Under the pieces are notes generated by a model. It searched no databases, was not told the origin of the DNA, and saw only the letters and a list, made by a program, of their open reading frames with translations. A stretch of DNA of 64,000 nt from an uncultured Acidobacteriaceae bacterium. GTDB taxonomy: Bacteria; Acidobacteriota; Terriglobia; Terriglobales; Acidobacteriaceae. The position numbers were made by a program, and so were the translations under genes. Each line of letters opens with the position of its first letter. Within the stretch, counting starts at the first letter, position 1. This document shows, one piece after another, positions 27,125-36,056 of the stretch. Where the stretch lies: the NCBI GenBank assembly GCA_903849645.1, contig CAINJJ010000046.1:15001-79000 (forward strand), in the 5' to 3' direction.

Positions 27125-27975
27125 GCGTGCGGAGCGCTCCTCTGCGGGACGATCTCTGTGTCCGCGGCGCCGGTCGCTTGCGGCGGATGCAGCGTGTGTT
27201 CGGAGCGATAACTCTGGCCGCGCAGGAGAGCAAGTGTGCGACGCCAGAGATCGTAAGCGAGGCCGACGCCGGCGCTTCCGCTCACGAGCGTTTCAAATGC
27301 AGCAGGATTGCGTTCGATGGCGAGAGCAGCGAGCGCGTCCTGAGCGGCCTGCATTCCACTTGCGAGCTTTGCTTCAATCTCAAGCTGTGAGGCCAGGGCA
27401 TCAAAGCGCAGCGGCTCGCCGACGTTGATGAGGATTTCAGGAAGGCGTTCGTCCCAGTAGGTGTATTCAATGGCCAATGGAATTGCCACTGCGTGCGAGT
27501 TGCGCGCGAGCAGGGCGGCGAGGCCGGGCTTGAAGACGACGGGGCGCGTGCGCACGTCAGTGAATGCGCCCTGGGGCGTGACCCAGAGGATGGACTGCGG
27601 CGTGGAGAGAACTTCACTGGCTGCGCGAAGAAACTGGGCCGCGCCGCGCCGTGTTCCCTGCTCAACGGGAAACATGCCAATGTGCGCGAGGAGGCGATAG
27701 CGCTGGAGGGCGGAGGCATCCATGGGCGCGTGGTGGCGATGCGCGGGAAAGAAGCGGCGGGCCAGAAAGAGAGAGGCGAGCGGGTCCCACCACGAGGCGT
27801 GATTGAGATAGAGCACGAGAGGAGAAGAAGCGTGCTGAAGCCGCTCCGCGTTGGCGAGGCGCAGGGCATGAAAGTGGCGGCGCAGATACCACGGCAGGTA
27901 GAGGCGGAAGAAGAGAATCAGCGCCCTGGAAGGCGGAGTGAGGGCGCTGCCGGGTTGTGCGGTTGAGTCGCTCAT
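27121..27975 (-). CDS. PlsC-type acyltransferase in carotenoid operon
   Basis: A 284-residue membrane-bound lysophospholipid acyltransferase-like protein. The catalytic H-x4-D block is in LNHASWWDP (near residue 60), and the second block appears as TPQGAFTDVRTRP. In S. aureus the terminal acylation of the glycosylated carotenoid is done by the unrelated CrtO; here the enzyme sits between crtP and crtQ with four-base overlaps on both sides, so I infer it attaches the fatty acid to the carotenoid glycoside. The start at 27975 is fixed by the ATGA overlap with crtP. Confidence 0.78.
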   Translation of the reverse strand: MSDSTAQPGSALTPPSRALILFFRLYLPWYLRRHFHALRLANAERLQHASSPLVLYLNHASWWDPLASLFLARRFFPAHRHHAPMDASALQRYRLLAHIGMFPVEQGTRRGAAQFLRAASEVLSTPQSILWVTPQGAFTDVRTRPVVFKPGLAALLARNSHAVAIPLAIEYTYWDERLPEILINVGEPLRFDALASQLEIEAKLASGMQAAQDALAALAIERNPAAFETLVSGSAGVGLAYDLWRRTLALLRGQSYRSEHTLHPPQATGAADTEIVPQRSAPHA

Positions 27976-29522
27976 GCGGTTGTTGCGAGCAACTCCTCGG
28001 CGTGCTTGCGGGCCTCCGCGGCAGTCTCTTCGCCACGGTACTTGCGGTCGAGGGCGTCCGCTGCAATCCACCCGGACATCATGACCATGGGCATTCCGGG
28101 GCCGGGGTGCGCGGCGCCGCCGGCGAGGAAGAGACCTTCCACATCGCGGCTGGCGTTGGCTGGCTTGAATGCGCCGTTCCAGCGGCCATGGCTGGAGAGG
28201 CCGTAGATGGCGCCGTTGAGCACCTTGTAGCGATCGTTGATGTCCTGGGGCGTGAGGGCGCGCTCGAAGACGATGCGTTCTTCAATGTCAGTGAGCCCGG
28301 CGGTGCGTTTGAGCTTGTCGAGGATGACCTGGCGATACGCAGGCAGCATCTTCTTCCAGTCGTGATGCGGGCGCAGGTAGGGCGTATGCACGAGGACGTA
28401 GAGAGCGTCACCGCCGGCGGGCGCGGTCTCCGGCTCGGACTGCGTGGTGGAGGCGAGGTAGCAGGTGGGGTCGGGCGCGGGCTCGCCGAGGTCGTAGATG
28501 GAGTGGAACTCCTCGTGGGGGTCGCGGGAGAAGACGAAGTCGTGATGAGCAAGGTGGTCGTAGCGCTTGTTGAGGCCGAGGTAGAGCACAACGCCGGAGC
28601 AGGCGGGCTCGTAGTTGCGGCGCTTGTTGAAGCTGTCAGCGACGGGGCCACCGATGAGCTCGCGATAGGTGCGCACGGAGTCCTCATTGGAGACCACCGC
28701 GTCGAAGTCCAACTGCTGGCCGTGAACGACGATGCCGGTGGCGCGGCCTTTCTCGAGGACGATGCGTTCAACCTCCGAGTCAGTGTTGTATTCAACGCCG
28801 AGTTCGCGGCCGAGCTTGATGAGTGCCTCGGGGACAGCGCGCGTGCCGCCCATGGGATACCAGATGCCTTCCTCGGCCTGCATGTGGCCGATGGCGCAGA
28901 GGATTGCGGGCGAGGCATCGGGCGAGGAGCCGACGTATTGGGTGTAGTGGTCGAGCATCTGCGCGACGCGCTCGTCGGGAATGAAGCTGCGAATGGTGCC
29001 GCCGACGGTCTGGCCGAGCCTCATGCGCGCCACATCCTTGAGCACGTTCAACTGGAATGCGCCGTTGATGTCGAAGGTGTCAAGCATGGTGCCGACGGAG
29101 CGCCAGAAGAAGAAGCGGTTGGAGATGCCGTGGAGCTGTTCGGAGAGCTGCATGAAGCTCTTGAAACCCGCGCCGAGACCGGGCTTGCGCGCGTCGAGCG
29201 AGTCGGCCATGGCGCCGATGTCGTGCTTGAGGTCGAGCACGGAGCCGTCGTCGAAGAAGCATCTCCACTGGGGATCGAGGCGAACCATCTTGAGATAGTC
29301 GTCAAGGTTGCGCCCAGCCTCAAAGAAGATGCGGCGGAGGACGGAAGGGCGGATGAGGATGGTGGGGCCCATGTCAAAGCGGAAGCCATCTTCTCTCAAC
29401 TCGGCCGCCTTGCCGCCGAGCCACGGGTTCTTGTCGAAGACCTGAACCTTGTAGCCGCGGGCCGCGAGCGTGCAGGCCGCTGACAGACCACCCAACCCTG
29501 AACCGATCACTGCGATGCGCAT
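27972..29522 (-). CDS. crtP: CrtP-like diaponeurosporene/diapolycopene oxidase
   Basis: A 516-residue CrtI-family flavoprotein. The N-terminal FAD site is GSGLGGLSAACTLA, followed by GGKAAELREDGFRFDMGP; the C-terminal FAD contact is GGAAHPGPGMPMVMMSG. Internal segments such as LDPQWRCFFDDG, YVGSS, EPACSGVVLYLG and NGAIYG follow S. aureus CrtP more closely than CrtN. CrtP oxidises the terminal methyl group of C30 carotenoids to the aldehyde. AGGAG lies nine bases before the ATG; aldH ends 32 bases upstream. Confidence 0.85.
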   Translation of the reverse strand: MRIAVIGSGLGGLSAACTLAARGYKVQVFDKNPWLGGKAAELREDGFRFDMGPTILIRPSVLRRIFFEAGRNLDDYLKMVRLDPQWRCFFDDGSVLDLKHDIGAMADSLDARKPGLGAGFKSFMQLSEQLHGISNRFFFWRSVGTMLDTFDINGAFQLNVLKDVARMRLGQTVGGTIRSFIPDERVAQMLDHYTQYVGSSPDASPAILCAIGHMQAEEGIWYPMGGTRAVPEALIKLGRELGVEYNTDSEVERIVLEKGRATGIVVHGQQLDFDAVVSNEDSVRTYRELIGGPVADSFNKRRNYEPACSGVVLYLGLNKRYDHLAHHDFVFSRDPHEEFHSIYDLGEPAPDPTCYLASTTQSEPETAPAGGDALYVLVHTPYLRPHHDWKKMLPAYRQVILDKLKRTAGLTDIEERIVFERALTPQDINDRYKVLNGAIYGLSSHGRWNGAFKPANASRDVEGLFLAGGAAHPGPGMPMVMMSGWIAADALDRKYRGEETAAEARKHAEELLATTA

Positions 29523-29554
29523 CTGGTGTTTCTCCTCTTGCTGGACTTCGACGT

Positions 29555-31024
29555 TTACGAATTGAGTTTGAGAGCGGAATTGATGAGTGCGCGGAGAGCC
29601 GCGAAGCGAGTGCGAGCGCCGCGACCGTGGATCATGCGCAGGAACGCGGCGAAGAAGTGAACGTGCGCGGGCGTTGTGGGCTCATAGGGGCGAAGGCTGC
29701 GGCTGCGCTGGATGAGGATGTTTTTGACAAAGGTCATCTCCAGAAGGCCCTCGGGGCCGCGCGTGGAGCCGAAGCCGCTGAGGCCAATGCCGCCAAAGCT
29801 GGCGCGGGGATCGGAGGTGGAGACGATGATGTCGTTGATGAGTACGGCGCCGGCGTGGATGTGCGCGGCCAACTGCTCCGCAGCGCGTGGAGGGCCGAAG
29901 ACGGCTGCGGTGAGCGCGTAGGCGCAGTGCCGGTGGAGAGCGAGAGCTTCGTCTTGTGTGGCGGCGTGCAGGACGGCAAGCACAGGGGCAAAGATATCGC
30001 TGCTGGTGATGCGCATGGAGGGCGCGGCGTTGTCGACGAGCGTTGCGCCGAGGGAGTCCGGGGGTGCGTCGATGCCGTTGAGGGCGATGCTCGCGCCGAA
30101 GAGCGTGGCTTCGCTCAGCAGGTCGCCGAGGCGGGCGCGAGTCGCGGCGGGAACGGGCACGGGCGGGATGGCGCGCAGTGCGCATTCCAGGTGCGGCTTG
30201 AGGCTCTCGTACAAAGACCGGGCGAGGATGAGGCGGCGGGGCGCCATGCAGGTGGCGGAGGCGTTGAAGCGCAGGCCAAAGGCAATGGCTTCGGCGGTGC
30301 GGGCGAGGTCCGCGCCTTCCAGCACGAAGACGGCGTCGCAGCCGGAGAGTTCCATAACGGCAGGCGTGAGTCTGTCGGCGAGGGCGGAGAAAACTGCGCG
30401 GCCCGTGGTCGCGGAGCCGGTGAGGAGGACCTTGTCGACGCCGGCTTCAATGGCGGCCTGCGCGGCTTGTGGAGATTCTTCGAGCACGGTGAAGAGATGG
30501 GGATCGAGGCCGGCCGCAACGAGCATGGAGTGCAGGGCGTGAGCGGGGCCCGCGCAGCCGGGTGCTGGCTTCCACAAGACGGCATTACCGGCGGCCAGCG
30601 CCTGCAGTGCCTGCGCGCCGGGAAGGAAGAGCGGGTAGTTGCCGGGGCCGATGATGAGGATGACGCCGAAGGGTTCGCGGCGCGTTTCCACGGAGACGCC
30701 GCCGAGCCAGATGGGGCGGAGGCGCGCGGACTGCCTGCGGGGCGCGAGAAGGCGCGGGGCTTCCCGTTCCAGATAGCGGCAGGCCTCGACGAGTGGAAAG
30801 ACCTCGCTGCAGAGAGTGTCGGCCAGGGTGCGATGAAGGAGGCCGGGGATGGAGAGAGGGACTGTGGCGGCGAGTTCGACGGCGGCGGAGGCGATGCGAT
30901 GCCGGAGTTCGCGGAGGAGGCGCAGGCGGGCGCGAACGGGCTGGCCGGCCCACCGGGCCTGCGCGGCGCGCGCGGATGCGAGATCGATCTGCACGGTCTC
31001 CTCAACGGATGCGGCGGGAGCCAT
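29555..31024 (-). CDS. aldH: aldehyde dehydrogenase of the C30 carotenoid operon
   Basis: A 489-residue NAD(P)-dependent aldehyde dehydrogenase. The cofactor site GSATTGRAV (203-211), the general base in MELSGCDAV (Glu225) and the nucleophile in ASATCMAP (Cys259) are present; the 34-residue distance between Glu and Cys is the standard one. In staphyloxanthin synthesis AldH oxidises the carotenoid aldehyde made by CrtP to the carboxylic acid, and Methylomonas C30 clusters have the same gene order crtN-ald-crtNb. The ATG directly follows the crtN stop (TAAATG). Confidence 0.85.
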   Translation of the reverse strand: MAPAASVEETVQIDLASARAAQARWAGQPVRARLRLLRELRHRIASAAVELAATVPLSIPGLLHRTLADTLCSEVFPLVEACRYLEREAPRLLAPRRQSARLRPIWLGGVSVETRREPFGVILIIGPGNYPLFLPGAQALQALAAGNAVLWKPAPGCAGPAHALHSMLVAAGLDPHLFTVLEESPQAAQAAIEAGVDKVLLTGSATTGRAVFSALADRLTPAVMELSGCDAVFVLEGADLARTAEAIAFGLRFNASATCMAPRRLILARSLYESLKPHLECALRAIPPVPVPAATRARLGDLLSEATLFGASIALNGIDAPPDSLGATLVDNAAPSMRITSSDIFAPVLAVLHAATQDEALALHRHCAYALTAAVFGPPRAAEQLAAHIHAGAVLINDIIVSTSDPRASFGGIGLSGFGSTRGPEGLLEMTFVKNILIQRSRSLRPYEPTTPAHVHFFAAFLRMIHGRGARTRFAALRALINSALKLNS

Positions 31025-32572
31025 TTACGAAGCGGTCCTGAAGGCCGCCTGGCGGTTGACCATGGGGGTTGTTTCCCACTCGGGCTGCATTTTGAGGTCT
31101 TCGAGCAGGAGCCGGGAGGTGATGCGCGCGGACTCGAAGATGACAGGGAGGCCGCTGCCGGGGTGCGTGCCGCCGCCCACAAGGTAGACGCCTTCGGCGT
31201 CTTCAAAGCGATTGTGGGGGCGAAGATGGAGCATCTGGCTCAGGGTGTGGGCCATGGAGAAGGTTGCGCCCTTGTAGAGCGCGAAGTCCTGGGCCCAGTT
31301 CAGGGGATTGATCTGCTTCTCCACGCGGATGCGCTTCTCGACGCCGGTGATGCCGATCTTTTCAAGCTGGCGGAGGGCGAGGGCGCGGAAGGCGGGCGCC
31401 TGCTTTTGCCAGTCGATGTTTTCGCTCTCGTGGGAGACGGGGAGCAGGACGTAGAGGGTGCTGTTGCCGTCGGGGGCGAGGGATTTGTCGGTGGCGCAGG
31501 CGTTCTGGACATAGAACGAGGGGTCGGTTGAAAGCTGATGCCCGATTTCGATGTCGTCGAGATTCTGACGATAATCCTTGGCGAGATAGATGGTGTGGTG
31601 GGCGAGGTCTTCGTATTGGCCCTCGATGCCGAGGTAGAGCATGAAAGTGGAGCAGGAGAATTTCTTCTTGGCGATGCGCTCGTCGGTCCACTTGCGGCGC
31701 TTTGCGTTGGGGACCATGCCGCGCATGGCCTGGGCAAAGTCGGCGTTGACCACGACGGCGTCGGCGTCAAAGCTCTGCGTGGCGGTGTCCACGCCGACGG
31801 CGCGGCTGCCTTCAAAGCGGACGCGCTCGACCGGCTCGTCGAGCAGGATGCGCACGCCCATCTCCTGGGCGATGCGGGCCATGGCGCGGGTGACCGCGCC
31901 GCAGCCGCCGATGGGATGAAAGACCCCGTGCTCATATTCAAGGAACGAGAGGATGCTGAAAAGACTGGGGCAGGAGAAGGGCGACATGCCCAGGTACTTC
32001 GACTGGAAGCTGAAGCCGAGGCGGATGCGCTCGTCGCTGAAATGGGTGCCGAGGTCGGAGTCGAGGCTGCGCCATGGGCGGAGCAGCGGCAGGAGCTTGA
32101 GCATGTCGAGCTTGGCCAGGTCGCGCCAGCTTTCAAAAGGGGTCTCAAGAAAGGGCTGGAAGCGGGCGAGCTTTTCGCGGTTCTCGGCCAGGAAGCCCTC
32201 GAAGTGGGAGGCGTCGCGGGGGCTGATGGCGGCTACGGCAGCCTTCATGCGCTCGATGTTGGGAGTGGCTTCCAGTTGGCCGCCCGCGCCGAAGATCAGC
32301 TTGTATTGCGGGTCGAGCCGGACCATGGGCACTTCCTTGTCGAGGTCGCGTCCCACGCTCCTGAAGATCTCGCGCAGGACGCGGGGATAGAGGAAGAAGG
32401 TGGGGCCGATGTCGAAGTGGTAGCCCTGGTTGCTGAGGGTGGAGGTGCGTCCGCCGACGGCGGAACGCTTTTCGACCACGGTGACATCAACGCCTGACTT
32501 GGCCAGCAGAAGCGCAGCCGCCAGACCGCCTGGGCCCGCTCCAACAATCACCACTCGCCTTGCTTGTTTCAT
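31025..32572 (-). CDS. crtN: CrtN-like C30 carotenoid (dehydrosqualene) desaturase
   Basis: A 515-residue CrtI-family flavoprotein, first gene of the operon. FAD site VGAGPGGLAAALLLA and GGRTSTLSNQGYHFDIGPT at the N-terminus; GGGTHPGSGLPVIFESARI at the C-terminus. Segments SCSTFMLYLGIEGQ, DYRQNLDDIEIG and ATDKSLAPDGNSTLYVLLP closely parallel S. aureus CrtN. It should desaturate dehydrosqualene or squalene to a coloured C30 polyene. The start at 32572 has CAGGAAAAC upstream and matches the family N-terminus. No crtM or hpnCDE gene is in the window, so the precursor must come from elsewhere. Confidence 0.88.
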   Translation of the reverse strand: MKQARRVVIVGAGPGGLAAALLLAKSGVDVTVVEKRSAVGGRTSTLSNQGYHFDIGPTFFLYPRVLREIFRSVGRDLDKEVPMVRLDPQYKLIFGAGGQLEATPNIERMKAAVAAISPRDASHFEGFLAENREKLARFQPFLETPFESWRDLAKLDMLKLLPLLRPWRSLDSDLGTHFSDERIRLGFSFQSKYLGMSPFSCPSLFSILSFLEYEHGVFHPIGGCGAVTRAMARIAQEMGVRILLDEPVERVRFEGSRAVGVDTATQSFDADAVVVNADFAQAMRGMVPNAKRRKWTDERIAKKKFSCSTFMLYLGIEGQYEDLAHHTIYLAKDYRQNLDDIEIGHQLSTDPSFYVQNACATDKSLAPDGNSTLYVLLPVSHESENIDWQKQAPAFRALALRQLEKIGITGVEKRIRVEKQINPLNWAQDFALYKGATFSMAHTLSQMLHLRPHNRFEDAEGVYLVGGGTHPGSGLPVIFESARITSRLLLEDLKMQPEWETTPMVNRQAAFRTAS

Positions 32573-32687
32573 TGTTTTCCTGGGTAGTACTGGAATGAGA
32601 TAAGGATAGTCCCATGAGCAGAAGCCAGTGCAACTTTTTGTCGCGCTCAACAGACTCTTTCATGCTATGGATGCGAGGGGAGCCGGT

Positions 32688-32703
32688 CGATTCGATTGAA
32701 TCG
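32688..32703. promoter_or_regulatory. 16-bp palindrome upstream of the carotenoid operon
   Basis: CGATTCGATTGAATCG has six-base arms CGATTC/GAATCG around a four-base centre. It lies about 116 bases upstream of crtN and about 154 bases upstream of the divergent GH105 gene, the only strong dyad I see in that shared promoter region. It could be an operator for either gene. Confidence 0.35.
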
Positions 32704-32856
32704 CTCTGATTTCACGCGCTGAAAGGAGGCGGCAGATTCTTTGGTCTGGTGGAAGCAGCGGGTCAGGCTGGCGCGTTGTGCCCGCCGATGGCGATGGGAT
32801 AGGCTTCGGGGGTGGTTTCGGCGTTGTGCGTCCGGGACCGGAACCGGGGAGAGCGG

Positions 32857-34041
32857 ATGGCAATGGGCAGGAAGGTTGCGGGATGTCTGGCCCTTCTGGG
32901 GCTTCTGGTCGTGTCGAGTTGGCAAGGGAAGGCGCTGGGGCAGCCGGCCGCTGTGGTCAAGGAGGACCCTGCCGGCGACGATGCGGCCAATCCGGGACCG
33001 CTGGCCGGCGATTTGTCAGGGGCGCTCGAAACGCGGTCAATTCATAAGGCGATGCGCAAGGTGGCGGACTGGCAACTGCGCACGGGCGAGGCCCGCTTCA
33101 GCACCGACTGGACCTATGCGGCGCTCTATGCCGGCCTGCTGGCGGCTTCTCGCACCACGGGCGACGCCCGCTATCACGATGCGGTGCTGGGTTTTGCGGA
33201 GCGCACCGGCTGGAAGCTGGGCCCCCGGTTTGGCCATGCGGATGACGAGGCTGTGGCGCAGGCGTACCTGGAACTCTATCTCGAACATCCCGCGCCGGAG
33301 CGGATGGCGGCGATCAAGGAAGAGGCGGACAAGCTGCTGGCCCAGGGGGGCGACAGCTCTCCGGTGGAGCCGGAAAAGGAGCTGTGGTGGTGGTGCGATG
33401 CGCTGTTCATGGCGCCGCCGGCGCTGGCCCGGCTGACCAAGGCGACGGGCGACAGGCGCTATCTGGACCTTATGGACCGGGCGTGGTGGCGGACCTCCGG
33501 CAACCTCTACGACCCGGAGGATCACCTCTATTCGAGGGATGCGAGCTTTCTGAACGCGCACGAGAAAAACGGGAAAAAGCTCTATTGGTCGCGGGGCAAC
33601 GGGTGGGTGCTGGGCGGGCTGGCCCGGGTGCTGGCGTACATGCCCGCGGACTACCCCACCCGCGGCAAGTATGTCGCGCAGTTCAAGGAGATGGCGGCGG
33701 AGGCGGCGGCCATTCAGGGCGAGGACGGGCTGTGGCGGAGCGGGCTGCTGGATGCCGGAGCATATCCGGCACCGGAGGTTTCGGGCTCGGCCTTTTTTAC
33801 CTATGGGCTGGCCTGGGGCGTGAACGAGGGCCTGCTGGACCGGAAGACCTATGGGCCGCGGGCGGCCAGGGCGTGGAAGGGCCTGGTGGGGCACATCTAC
33901 GCGGACGGGCGGCTGGGGTCCATCCAGAAGATTGGCGGGGCGCCAGGGCAGTTGAGCCCAGGGGGCAGCTATGTGTACGGGGTAGGGGCGTTTCTGCTGG
34001 CGGGGTCGGAGCTGGACCGGCTGGCGACGGCGGGGCGGTAG
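32857..34041 (+). CDS. secreted GH105/GH88-like unsaturated uronyl hydrolase
   Basis: A 394-residue protein with a signal peptide (VAGCLALLGLLVVSSWQGKALG) and an alpha/alpha-barrel glycosidase domain. The sequence order WWWCDALFMAPPALARL, YWSRGNGWVLGGLARVL and EVSGSAFFTYGLAWGVN is typical of family 105 (YteR type). Members remove unsaturated galacturonate from rhamnogalacturonan fragments left by pectate or rhamnogalacturonan lyases. A role in plant pectin turnover fits a soil acidobacterium. GGGGAGA precedes the ATG at 32857; the ATG at 32863 is an alternative. Confidence 0.85.
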   Translation: MAMGRKVAGCLALLGLLVVSSWQGKALGQPAAVVKEDPAGDDAANPGPLAGDLSGALETRSIHKAMRKVADWQLRTGEARFSTDWTYAALYAGLLAASRTTGDARYHDAVLGFAERTGWKLGPRFGHADDEAVAQAYLELYLEHPAPERMAAIKEEADKLLAQGGDSSPVEPEKELWWWCDALFMAPPALARLTKATGDRRYLDLMDRAWWRTSGNLYDPEDHLYSRDASFLNAHEKNGKKLYWSRGNGWVLGGLARVLAYMPADYPTRGKYVAQFKEMAAEAAAIQGEDGLWRSGLLDAGAYPAPEVSGSAFFTYGLAWGVNEGLLDRKTYGPRAARAWKGLVGHIYADGRLGSIQKIGGAPGQLSPGGSYVYGVGAFLLAGSELDRLATAGR

Positions 34042-34070
34042 AGGCCCGTGGTGAAAGTCCTGTTTTGAAA

Positions 34071-34321
34071 GGGCGCGACTTTAGTCGTGCCGCAAGAGCT
34101 TAAGAATCAACGCTGCTTTAGCCGCTGAGGTGCTGTTTTTCATAAACTCCGACTTCCACCACAGGCTGCTAAGAGCGATCCTTCCTGCACAGTCCTGCAC
34201 GGTTAGCGTAAATGGGCTGCGGAGGAAGGAGAACTCCCGGATTGGAAGTGCGAAACCAATCCAGCAGGGGCTAAAGCCCAATGTTTTAATCGGCTTTAGC
34301 GGCACGACTGAAGTCGTGCCC
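34071..34321. repeat. REPIN-like element: two inverted REP copies around a spacer
   Basis: A 23-base segment at 34071-34093 (core CGACTTTAGTCGTGCCGC) recurs as its reverse complement at 34299-34321 (core GCGGCACGACTGAAGTCG) with 21 of 23 matches. Each copy can itself form a small hairpin (CGACT/AGTCG). Inside are further matching bits (GCTTTAGCCGC and GGCTTTAGCGGC; GGGCTAAAGCCC). The layout of two inverted REPs about 200 bases apart is that of a REPIN or a MITE. No gene lies in 34042-34616; the rest of that gap is featureless GC-rich DNA. Confidence 0.65.
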
Positions 34322-34616
34322 TGACACTTCGATGGCATTTATGGAGTTTTTTCGCAGCCAGTCTGACAGGCCATTCCGGGGCCGGGGCCGGGTCCGCACG
34401 GGGTTGCGCCTTCCCACTCATGCCCGCGAAATGGCTGCGGATTTGGATGGGGCGCCCCGGCACTGAGGCGGGGGGTGGCGATGTGGATGCGGGCCGGGCG
34501 GAGCTGAAACGGAACTATGCTAGGATTCATCCACCAAGCGCATCTCTGAATTCCTGCACAGCTCTGTGACGCGGATTCAAGCGGCGCTCCCCCCCCGGCA
34601 AAGGCCCTTTGCGCAG

Positions 34617-36038
34617 ATGCTGTTTCCCACGGTCGAGTACGCGCTGTTCTTTCTGGCGGTGCTGGCCATTGCCTGGAGCCTTTATCGCTTTCCGCGGACC
34701 CACAAGGGGTTTCTGCTGCTGGCGAGCTATGTCTTTTACGCATTCTGGAACTGGACGTACCTGCCGCTGCTGATCGGGATATCGATCTTCAGCGGGCTGG
34801 TGGCGCAGCGGATTCAGCGCAGCGAGTCGGCGGGGGCCAGGAAGCGCTGGCTCGTGGCGGGAGTGGTGGCCTGCCTGGCGGCGCTGGCCTACTTCAAATA
34901 CACGGCGTTTCTGCTGACCAACCTGCTGGCGGTGTGGGGCCGTTTTGCGCCGCCGCCGCGGATTCCTGTCTATTCGCCGCTTTTGCCGCTGGGGGTGTCG
35001 TTCTTTGTGTTTCACGCCATCTCGCTGCTGGGCGACTGCTACCGGCGGAAGGTAAAGGACCCGGTGAAGCTGGGGGAAGCGCTGCTCTATGTGGCGTTCT
35101 TTCCGCAGTTGATCGCGGGGCCGATTCTGCGGGCATCGCGGTTTTTGCCGCAACTGGCCGTGCGGCGCAATCCGGAGTCGATCCGAGTGAACCGGGCCTT
35201 TCTGCTGATTGTGGGCGGGCTGTTCAAGAAGGTGATTGTCTCCAACATGCTGGCCACGCGGCTGGTGGAGCCGGTGTTTCAGTCGCCGCAGGGGTATGGC
35301 GGCTGGGACACGCTGCTGGCGGTGTATGGCTATGCGGCGCAGATCTACTGCGATTTCTCGGGGTACACGGACATCGCCATCGGCTGCGCGCTGCTGCTGG
35401 GCTACCGGTTTCCGCGCAACTTCAACGCGCCGTATACTGCGGCCGACCCGCAGGAGTTCTGGCGGCGCTGGCATATTTCGCTGTCGAGCTGGCTGCGGGA
35501 TTATCTCTATTTTCCGCTGGGCGGGTCGCGGCGGGGTAGCCTGCGGACCTATCTGAACCTGATGCTGACCATGCTGCTGGGCGGGCTGTGGCACGGAGCG
35601 GCCTGGACGTTTGTGGCCTGGGGCGGGCTGCATGGCGGGCTGCTGGTGGTGCACCGGGCCTGGTCGCGGATTGGCTGGAGGCCGCTGGTGCGGGCGCGGC
35701 AGACAGCCGCTTGGCGATGGACGGCGCGGTTGCTGCTATTCCATGCGGTGTGCGCGGGGTGGGTGTTCTTCCGGGCGTCCACGTTTGAGACGGCCTTTGA
35801 TGTGTTTGGCAGGCTGCGGACGCCGGGGGCGGCCACGCTGGCCACCGGGCCGGTGGTGCTGGTGCTGTTCCTGGGGCTTGCCGGGCAGTGGATGCCTCCG
35901 CGGTGGCGCAATGGGTTTGAGGTGGAGATGGGGCGCTGGCCGGCTTTGGTGCGTGGAGCGGCGCTGGCAGCGGCCATTGCGGCGATCGAGATTCTGGGGC
36001 CCACCGGGGTGGCGCCCTTCATTTACTTCCAGTTCTAG
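34617..36038 (+). CDS. MBOAT O-acyltransferase, AlgI-like
   Basis: A 473-residue multi-spanning membrane protein of the MBOAT family. The conserved block WRRWHISLSSWLRDYLYFPL and the downstream catalytic histidine in GGLWHGAAWTFVAWGGLHG identify it as AlgI/DltB-like. Such proteins pass acetyl groups across the inner membrane for polysaccharide O-acetylation. The ATG at 34617 matches the usual N-terminus (MLFPTVEYALFF); an in-frame GTG at 34566 would add 17 residues. The next gene, 18 bases downstream, encodes the expected SGNH partner. Confidence 0.9.
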   Translation: MLFPTVEYALFFLAVLAIAWSLYRFPRTHKGFLLLASYVFYAFWNWTYLPLLIGISIFSGLVAQRIQRSESAGARKRWLVAGVVACLAALAYFKYTAFLLTNLLAVWGRFAPPPRIPVYSPLLPLGVSFFVFHAISLLGDCYRRKVKDPVKLGEALLYVAFFPQLIAGPILRASRFLPQLAVRRNPESIRVNRAFLLIVGGLFKKVIVSNMLATRLVEPVFQSPQGYGGWDTLLAVYGYAAQIYCDFSGYTDIAIGCALLLGYRFPRNFNAPYTAADPQEFWRRWHISLSSWLRDYLYFPLGGSRRGSLRTYLNLMLTMLLGGLWHGAAWTFVAWGGLHGGLLVVHRAWSRIGWRPLVRARQTAAWRWTARLLLFHAVCAGWVFFRASTFETAFDVFGRLRTPGAATLATGPVVLVLFLGLAGQWMPPRWRNGFEVEMGRWPALVRGAALAAAIAAIEILGPTGVAPFIYFQF

Positions 36039-36056
36039 AGCAGAGATATTGGGCAG

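Noticed and set aside
29627..31531. 634-codon plus-strand frame opposite aldH and crtN
   Set aside because: Spans two convincing genes on the other strand, has no domain-like sequence and no start site.
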